From positions 1-11,046 of the forward strand of contig JBOHRN010000018.1 of NCBI GenBank assembly GCA_050732775.1: 11,046 nucleotides of DNA, read 5' to 3'. Under the pieces are notes generated by a model that ran no database searches, was not told the DNA's origin, and saw only the letters and a list, made by a program, of their open reading frames with translations. Positions 7,875 to 11,046 of this stretch are shown here, in pieces. The DNA is from JBOHRN01 sp050732775 (GTDB lineage: Bacteria > Gemmatimonadota > Gemmatimonadetes > Longimicrobiales > Longimicrobiaceae). Within the stretch, counting starts at the first letter, position 1. Every line of letters begins with the position of its first letter. The translations under genes and the position numbers were made by a program.

Positions 7875-7882
7875 ACCTCCTT
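7875..7882 (-). promoter_or_regulatory. Strong Shine-Dalgarno site of the ThDP oxidase gene
   Basis: AAGGAGGT lies three bases upstream of the ATG at 7871, with its GGAG core about five bases away. It is the best ribosome binding site in the window and heads the five overlapping genes. No clear -35/-10 pair is visible in the 39 bases between the upstream pseudogene and this start, so the operon promoter probably lies further upstream, beyond 8408. Confidence 0.7.
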
Positions 7883-7910
7883 GGGAGTGAAGCGATTTTC
7901 CCTTACGACA

Positions 7911-8408
7911 TCAGTCGGCGAACCGTTCCGCGTCGCGGCGCTTGAATACAAGCCCGTGCCCCAGTCGTGAGAGGTCGGGCCGGAGCATTCCGTCCACCGG
8001 CGTCACCACACCATCGAACCACAGCCTCTCGATCCGCGCATGGTCGTGGAAGTACTCGACGTGCCGGACCGCGGCAGTGCGCAGGCGGCGTGTAGGTGGA
8101 GCATCCTCGGGGTGCCGGCCGACCTTCTCCGCACTTCCTGGATCATGATCTGCCACGCAGCCGGAATGGCCATCGCATCCCGACCCTGCAGCAGAGGCGC
8201 GAGCGTATCCTGGATCAGCCGCCCGGTGGCGGGATCGCCGTAGGTGAATCCCAGCCCCTGCACTCCGCCCGCGGAGACTTCCACCAGCACGAGTGGTCGT
8301 CCTCCACTCGAGCATCCCATCCGATTCCGGCTGCTCAGTGGGGATGGTGTAGGTCCGCGCCCCGATATGGTCGATCGGGACGCCGCTGCCGAAGCGTGTA
8401 TCAGCCAT
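7911..8408 (-). pseudogene. Degraded enolase-superfamily (mandelate racemase/muconate lactonizing type) gene
   Basis: The remnant starts at an ATG at 8408 (MADTRFGSGVPIDHIGARTY...). It follows the family's N-terminal capping domain through MLEWRTTT, shifts frame near 8296-8303, and continues as LVLVEVSAGGVQGLGFTYGD and LIQDTLAPLLQGRDAM to about 8130. It then jumps directly to sequence typical of the extreme C-terminus (LHLHAACALPR), shifts back near 8065-8073, and ends VRHVEYFHDHARIERLWFDG and a short tail to the TGA at 7911. Intact members have about 360-380 residues; here roughly 210-220 central residues, including the metal and acid/base ligands of the barrel, are absent. The intact ancestor probably dehydrated or isomerised a sugar acid. 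Its stop lies 39 bases before the ThDP oxidase start, so it was probably part of the same operon. Confidence 0.75.
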
Positions 8409-8666
8409 GCCGCCGCAAAAGAGCAGCGATCGCAGACCGTCCGGCCGCCATCAGGAGCAGCAAGCCCCGGCTCGGCCATGGCCGAGCTGGGGCCCACCTC
8501 CTGGAGAGAGACCATCGCAGCTGCCTCATGCACTCCTCAGATCTGAGTCTGGGGGCCCACAGGATGAGGCGCACCTCTTCCCCAGCCTCTTACGCGCGGT
8601 GGGTGGAGCTCAGCGTCTGCGCAGGACCGGCTCGCACCTCGCCGCTGTCGTCAAGCATGTCGCCCG
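8409..8666. other. Intergenic stretch with a strong inverted repeat, no supported gene
   Basis: These 258 bases separate the DUF2231 gene from the enolase-family remnant. Open frames exist on both strands, but none shows a recognisable motif or a good ribosome binding site. The one visible structure is the inverted repeat at 8464-8493. Any promoter for the downstream operon would have to lie here, but I cannot identify a convincing -35/-10 pair. Confidence 0.5.
8464..8493. repeat. 30-bp near-perfect inverted repeat
   Basis: The centre is an 18-bp perfect palindrome, GCTCGGCCATGGCCGAGC (8470-8487), flanked by GCCCC and GGGGC that also pair, with a single G:T mismatch at 8469/8488. An RNA copy would form a stem of about 13 pairs with a small loop. 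Neither side has a T-run, so it is not a classical Rho-independent terminator. It could be a Rho-linked or bidirectional stop between the two minus-strand units, an mRNA-stabilising hairpin, or a protein-binding site. Confidence 0.55.
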
Positions 8667-9170
8667 TCAGCGTTTCACATTGACCCGCTCGGCCGCTGGG
8701 CGTCCGGAGAGCGAGCTCGGGGCGTCCAGGTGGGCCCCGTCATCGACCCCGACCCCCAACCGGCCTACCAGCTCGCCGCCCAGCCAGCCCGTGACCATCG
8801 CGAGCCCTCCTCCCCCCAGCGCGAGCACGATCGCCAGGAGTCCCGGCTCGACATCGGGGCTTCCGCGCAGCCACCAGCTGATCGCGAACAGCGTCAGGAC
8901 GACGACGTTCCCACCGCCGTGCAGTGCGCCCACGCGCTTCGCTCGCGTTCCACTCGGGATCTTGGTCCAGTCGGCAACGCCGAAGACCGCTGCCACCAGC
9001 CCGCCGAGAACTCCCAGTGGGATGAGCCAATAGGAGACGATTGCCCACTGCCCGCCCCCCGTCGCCAGATAGATCAGATCGAAGATCACCACTCCCGTGA
9101 GGATCCCTAGGGGGAGCACTATGAGCATCTGGTGGATCGGATGTCCGAATAGCTTTGCGCGCGCTTCCAT
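8667..9170 (-). CDS. DUF2231 family membrane protein
   Basis: This 167-residue protein opens with the family hallmark FGHPIHQMLIVLPLG (8-22) and has four predicted membrane helices (about 14-36, 43-66, 86-101 and 109-131). A second histidine-containing segment, ALHGGGNVVVLTLF (82-95), and the closing GWLGGELVGRLGVGVDD (128-144) are also typical. H10, H13 and H84 are conserved-looking. The family has no established biochemical role; haem or electron-transfer functions have been suggested, but the sequence does not prove one. It lies 61 bases after the ferritin-like gene on the same strand and may be co-transcribed with it. The ATG at 9170 lacks a strong ribosome binding site. Confidence 0.88.
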   Translation of the reverse strand: MEARAKLFGHPIHQMLIVLPLGILTGVVIFDLIYLATGGGQWAIVSYWLIPLGVLGGLVAAVFGVADWTKIPSGTRAKRVGALHGGGNVVVLTLFAISWWLRGSPDVEPGLLAIVLALGGGGLAMVTGWLGGELVGRLGVGVDDGAHLDAPSSLSGRPAAERVNVKR

Positions 9171-9186
9171 GGTAGGGTATTAGTAG

Positions 9187-9215
9187 TTGAGGTTGGCGCA
9201 TTCTCGTGCTATACT
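9187..9215 (+). promoter_or_regulatory. Candidate sigma70-type promoter on the plus strand
   Basis: TTGAGG (9187-9192), a 17-base spacer and TATACT (9210-9215) make a good match to the housekeeping consensus. It lies between two minus-strand genes and points into the 3' end of the ferritin-like gene, where no plus-strand gene can be supported. It may drive an antisense transcript, or may be a chance match. Confidence 0.35.
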
Positions 9216-9231
9216 TTCGTCGTTCCGCGTC

Positions 9232-10104
9232 TCAGGTAGTTCTCAACGCCCCATTCATGCCGTTCGGGAACAGACCCCCGCGCGAGACCCCGGGGTGGTC
9301 GGTCAGGTATACGATGCGTAAGACCTGCTGGGGAGTGCGGCTGAAGGCTTTTCCGTCGGAATCTGAGGGGACGAAGTTCGCGCGCCCGTTCACCTCGATT
9401 CCCTGATCCAAGTCGGTCGGCCCGTCCAGTCGGTCACGAGCGTCCGAGATGGCGTTCGCCGCATTGCGCGCCGCGGCTCCCATTCGATAGAGGACGGATC
9501 GGGCCATTCCCATGTGGTAGGCCTCGACCGCGAGAATACCCGCCGCGGCGGCGAGGAAGGTCTTGTTGGTTATCAGTGGCACCGCGCCATGATAGGCGGT
9601 CACTCCCACATCCTCCATCAGCATCCCGCCGAGCAAAAAGTTCATCTCGCTGGCGAACGGATCGAAATTATCTCCAAGTCCTGCCGCTCGCGCCGCGGCG
9701 GCGAATCCTCCCAAATCAATCGCGGGACGGCTTACCGCCTGACCGGCAAGAACGCGCCGGTAGAATCGGACGTGGGCCAGCTCGTTTTCAGCGACCTCCT
9801 GAAGCATCTGCCTGAGATCGTCGTTCTGCCAAGGCACCATTCGTCCTCCCCCGGTCACCGTGCCGGGGTCTGGTCCTGCATCCGCATCATCCATTCCACG
9901 GCCGGTTGTACCGCGGAGGTAATACTCCGTCTCAAGAGACTCGAGATTGAGCGCGAAATTGAAGATGTCGGCATCTGTTGGTACACCTTGAATCGCCGTG
10001 CTAGCGAGCGAGGCGCATCCCGGAAGTGTCGCAGCGAGGCCAAGCGCACCCGTTGCCTTCAGCGCCGAACGACGGGAAATGGAGATCGAAGCATCTTGTT
10101 GCAT
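9232..10104 (-). CDS. Tat-signal ferritin-like domain protein
   Basis: This 290-residue protein (from the ATG at 10104) begins with a twin-arginine signal: SRR (10-12), then a hydrophobic stretch ALKATGALGLAATLPGCASL. C30 might be a lipid-attachment cysteine, although LPGC is an imperfect lipobox. The mature part is a four-helix ferritin-like bundle of the Ferritin_2 type. Diiron ligand candidates are E55/E58/E60 in LESLETEYY, E108 and H111 in ENELAH, E164 in MEDVG, and E194 and H197 in VEAYH. An exported, folded, metal-loaded protein is expected; iron storage or oxidation is plausible but unproven. GAGG lies eight bases before the ATG at 10104 but only two before the alternative ATG at 10110, so I prefer the former. 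It is divergent from the regulator at 10265. Confidence 0.9.
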   Translation of the reverse strand: MQQDASISISRRSALKATGALGLAATLPGCASLASTAIQGVPTDADIFNFALNLESLETEYYLRGTTGRGMDDADAGPDPGTVTGGGRMVPWQNDDLRQMLQEVAENELAHVRFYRRVLAGQAVSRPAIDLGGFAAAARAAGLGDNFDPFASEMNFLLGGMLMEDVGVTAYHGAVPLITNKTFLAAAAGILAVEAYHMGMARSVLYRMGAAARNAANAISDARDRLDGPTDLDQGIEVNGRANFVPSDSDGKAFSRTPQQVLRIVYLTDHPGVSRGGLFPNGMNGALRTT

Positions 10105-10133
10105 GATCATATCCTCATGTTTGGACTGTGAGA

Positions 10134-10153
10134 GCCGACTGCCGACTGCCGAC
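10134..10153. repeat. 7-bp tandem repeat, almost three copies
   Basis: GCCGACT occurs twice in a row (10134-10140 and 10141-10147), followed by a third copy lacking its last base (10148-10153). It sits 24-50 bases upstream of the ferritin-like start, in the likely untranslated leader. Confidence 0.7.
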
Positions 10154-10213
10154 GCTCAAACTTAGCGACGGTCTGGGCGTTGCAGCACGACGGAACACAC
10201 GGCAAGAAATAAG

Positions 10214-10235
10214 CCAAGTAATCACTTGGTATATT
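10214..10235 (+). promoter_or_regulatory. Palindromic operator candidate abutting the -10 box of the regulator gene
   Basis: CCAAGT-AATC-ACTTGG (10214-10229) is a perfect 6-bp inverted repeat with a four-base centre. It is followed directly by TATATT (10230-10235), a good -10 box about 30 bases before the GTG start. The palindrome fills the -35/-10 spacer, so a bound dimer would block transcription. No consensus -35 is visible. Autorepression by the winged-helix protein encoded just downstream is the simplest reading. Confidence 0.55.
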
Positions 10236-10264
10236 GACCGCCCCGACCACACCGGAGAGACAAA

Positions 10265-10897
10265 GTGTCTGGAGCCAAGAACTCACAGTTGGGCGACACC
10301 AGAGGAAAGCTCCTCGCGCTGCTCTGCAGCGCGGACAGGACAAACAGCGAGCTGGCGCGCGAGCTGGGGATCAGCACCAACGGCGTACGCGGCCATCTCG
10401 TACGCTTGGAAGAGGAGGGGCTGGTGGAGCACCGAGTGGTGCGGCGGGGGGTAGGAAAACCGGCTCACGAATACCACCTCACCTCGGAGGGTTCCGTCCG
10501 TCTCTCACGTGCCTACCTGCCACTGCTATCAGGGTTGCTGGTCGTGGTCGGTGAGCGAGCCGGTGCGGGCGAGGAGGAGACTCTCCTGCGCGAGGCGGGA
10601 CGGGCGCTGGCTCCGAAACATTCGAGACTCGAGGGCGCACTTCGGGAGCGGGCAGATGCGGCGGCCAACCTGCTCAGAAAACTCGGTGGTGTCAACACGG
10701 TGAGAGAGGATACCGACGGCCTCAGTATTCACGGTGTGTGCTGCCCCCTACGTGCTCTGGTGCCGGATCACCCGCTGGCCTGCAAGGCAATCGAGGCCAT
10801 GCTCGCGGAGTTCATCGGCGCACCCGTGCGGGAGCAGTGCGAGAAGCATGACCCACCCGCCTGTCGCCTGATCGTTGGAGCTGCGGAGGAGCGGTAG
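10265..10897 (+). CDS. Winged-helix transcriptional regulator with C-terminal Cys cluster (SufR/COG2345-like)
   Basis: This 210-residue protein has an N-terminal winged helix-turn-helix: RGKLLALLCSADRTNSELA (13-31), recognition helix ISTNGVRGHLVRLEEEGLV (36-54), and a wing around RRGVGKPAHEYHLTSEG (60-76). The C-terminal half ends in a cysteine-rich segment, HGVCC (156-160), C173, C192 and C200. C160-x12-C173 recalls the first spacing of the Fe-S sensor SufR, but the later spacings differ. It probably senses an Fe-S cluster, iron, metal or redox state; the ligand is inferred. The start is a GTG at 10265 with GGAG seven bases upstream. It is transcribed divergently from the ferritin-like gene, which may be among its targets. 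Confidence 0.88.
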   Translation: MSGAKNSQLGDTRGKLLALLCSADRTNSELARELGISTNGVRGHLVRLEEEGLVEHRVVRRGVGKPAHEYHLTSEGSVRLSRAYLPLLSGLLVVVGERAGAGEEETLLREAGRALAPKHSRLEGALRERADAAANLLRKLGGVNTVREDTDGLSIHGVCCPLRALVPDHPLACKAIEAMLAEFIGAPVREQCEKHDPPACRLIVGAAEER

Positions 10898-10914
10898 GGA
10901 GCAGCGAGAAATCT

Positions 10915-11046
10915 GTGCACGATTCCTGTGCACTCGATCCAAGTGCCACTGAACTGTGCGGAAGATCGGAAGATAGCGCGAGCGTGTGGCGGGCGGGTGC
11001 GGATGCCTTCGCCCGCTACGCGCAGCAGGAGAGCTTCGCCACATCC
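10915..11046 (+). CDS. Possible 5' end of a gene cut by the right edge
   Basis: From a GTG at 10915 a frame stays open to the window edge. Its last part, VWRAGADAFARYAQQESFAT (from a possible inner GTG near 10984), has GC-rich third positions and looks more coding than its beginning. There is no good ribosome binding site and no recognisable domain. An alternative frame from an ATG near 11003 is also open to the edge. The region from 10898 to about 10980 may simply be intergenic. Confidence 0.25.
   Translation, partial: MHDSCALDPSATELCGRSEDSASVWRAGADAFARYAQQESFATS

Larger units (their letters stand above)
10111..10264. promoter_or_regulatory. Divergent intergenic region between ferritin-like gene and regulator
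   Basis: These 154 bases carry the outward-facing start signals of two divergent genes. The regulator side has a palindrome at 10214-10229, TATATT at 10230-10235 and GGAG at 10254-10257, seven bases before the GTG start. The ferritin side has a tandem 7-bp repeat in its probable leader at 10134-10153 and GAGG near 10113-10116. I could not pick a convincing promoter for the ferritin side. Confidence 0.6.

Noticed and set aside
7236..7970. A 244-codon plus-strand open frame
   Set aside because: It is antisense to the N-terminal half of the ThDP oxidase and has no motifs or ribosome binding site.
8464..8493. Reading the inverted repeat as a Rho-independent terminator
   Set aside because: No T-run follows the stem on either strand, so only a generic inverted repeat is claimed.
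8407..9033. A 208-codon plus-strand open frame across 8407-9033
   Set aside because: Its right half is antisense to the DUF2231 gene and its left half lies in the intergenic stretch. Composition is Ser/Pro/Arg-rich without any domain.
10748..11044. A minus-strand open frame opposite the regulator's 3' end
   Set aside because: It is antisense to the Cys-rich end of the regulator, which is strongly coding on the plus strand.

Overview
This GC-rich window (third codon positions are mostly G or C) comes from a chromosome-like bacterial region. It holds compact same-strand genes with overlapping stops and starts and purine-rich ribosome binding sites. I see no rRNA, tRNA, CRISPR array, integrase or insertion sequence. 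The gene content suggests a soil or environmental bacterium, perhaps Gemmatimonadota or a similar high-GC lineage: a Tat-less gluconate-dehydrogenase-type small subunit, a Cys-rich SufR/COG2345-type regulator, a Tat-exported ferritin-like protein, and a ThDP oxidase linked to a GMC flavoprotein. That placement is an inference with low confidence.

Layout. (1) From 8408 down to the left edge lies a minus-strand cluster. Its most upstream gene (8408-7911) is the wreck of an enolase-superfamily (mandelate racemase/muconate lactonizing type) gene, with two frameshifts and most of the catalytic barrel missing. It is followed by a ThDP-dependent pyruvate-oxidase-like enzyme (7871-6030), a membrane protein built from two copies of a four-helix unit (6033-4912), a gluconate 2-dehydrogenase subunit 3-type protein (4915-4304), a GMC flavoprotein with a probable Fe-S cysteine motif (4307-2568) and an amylo-alpha-1,6-glucosidase-like debranching enzyme (2575-356). 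Each of these five genes overlaps the next by 4 to 8 bases, so they look like one translationally coupled operon. A small ORF broken at a seven-base homopolymer (337-36) and a gene start running off the left edge may continue it. (2) A second minus-strand pair, a ferritin-like Tat protein (10104-9232) and a DUF2231 membrane protein (9170-8667), lies upstream. (3) Divergent from the ferritin-like gene is a plus-strand winged-helix regulator (10265-10897) with a C-terminal cysteine cluster. A 16-bp palindrome abuts its -10 box. A possible further gene runs off the right edge.

How the parts may work together. The GMC subunit and the subunit 3-type protein resemble the catalytic core of FAD-dependent sugar or sugar-acid dehydrogenases. 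The usual multihaem cytochrome c subunit is missing. In the corresponding place is an internally duplicated membrane protein with paired conserved histidines, and the operon also encodes a second flavin/ThDP-type oxidase. My hypothesis is a cytoplasm-facing carbohydrate-oxidation module that passes electrons to the membrane quinone pool through the duplicated membrane protein, with the debranching enzyme releasing sugar from glycogen-like polymer. The cysteine-rich regulator and the ferritin-like protein look like a separate iron or redox unit. All functions are read from sequence motifs only; no searches were run.
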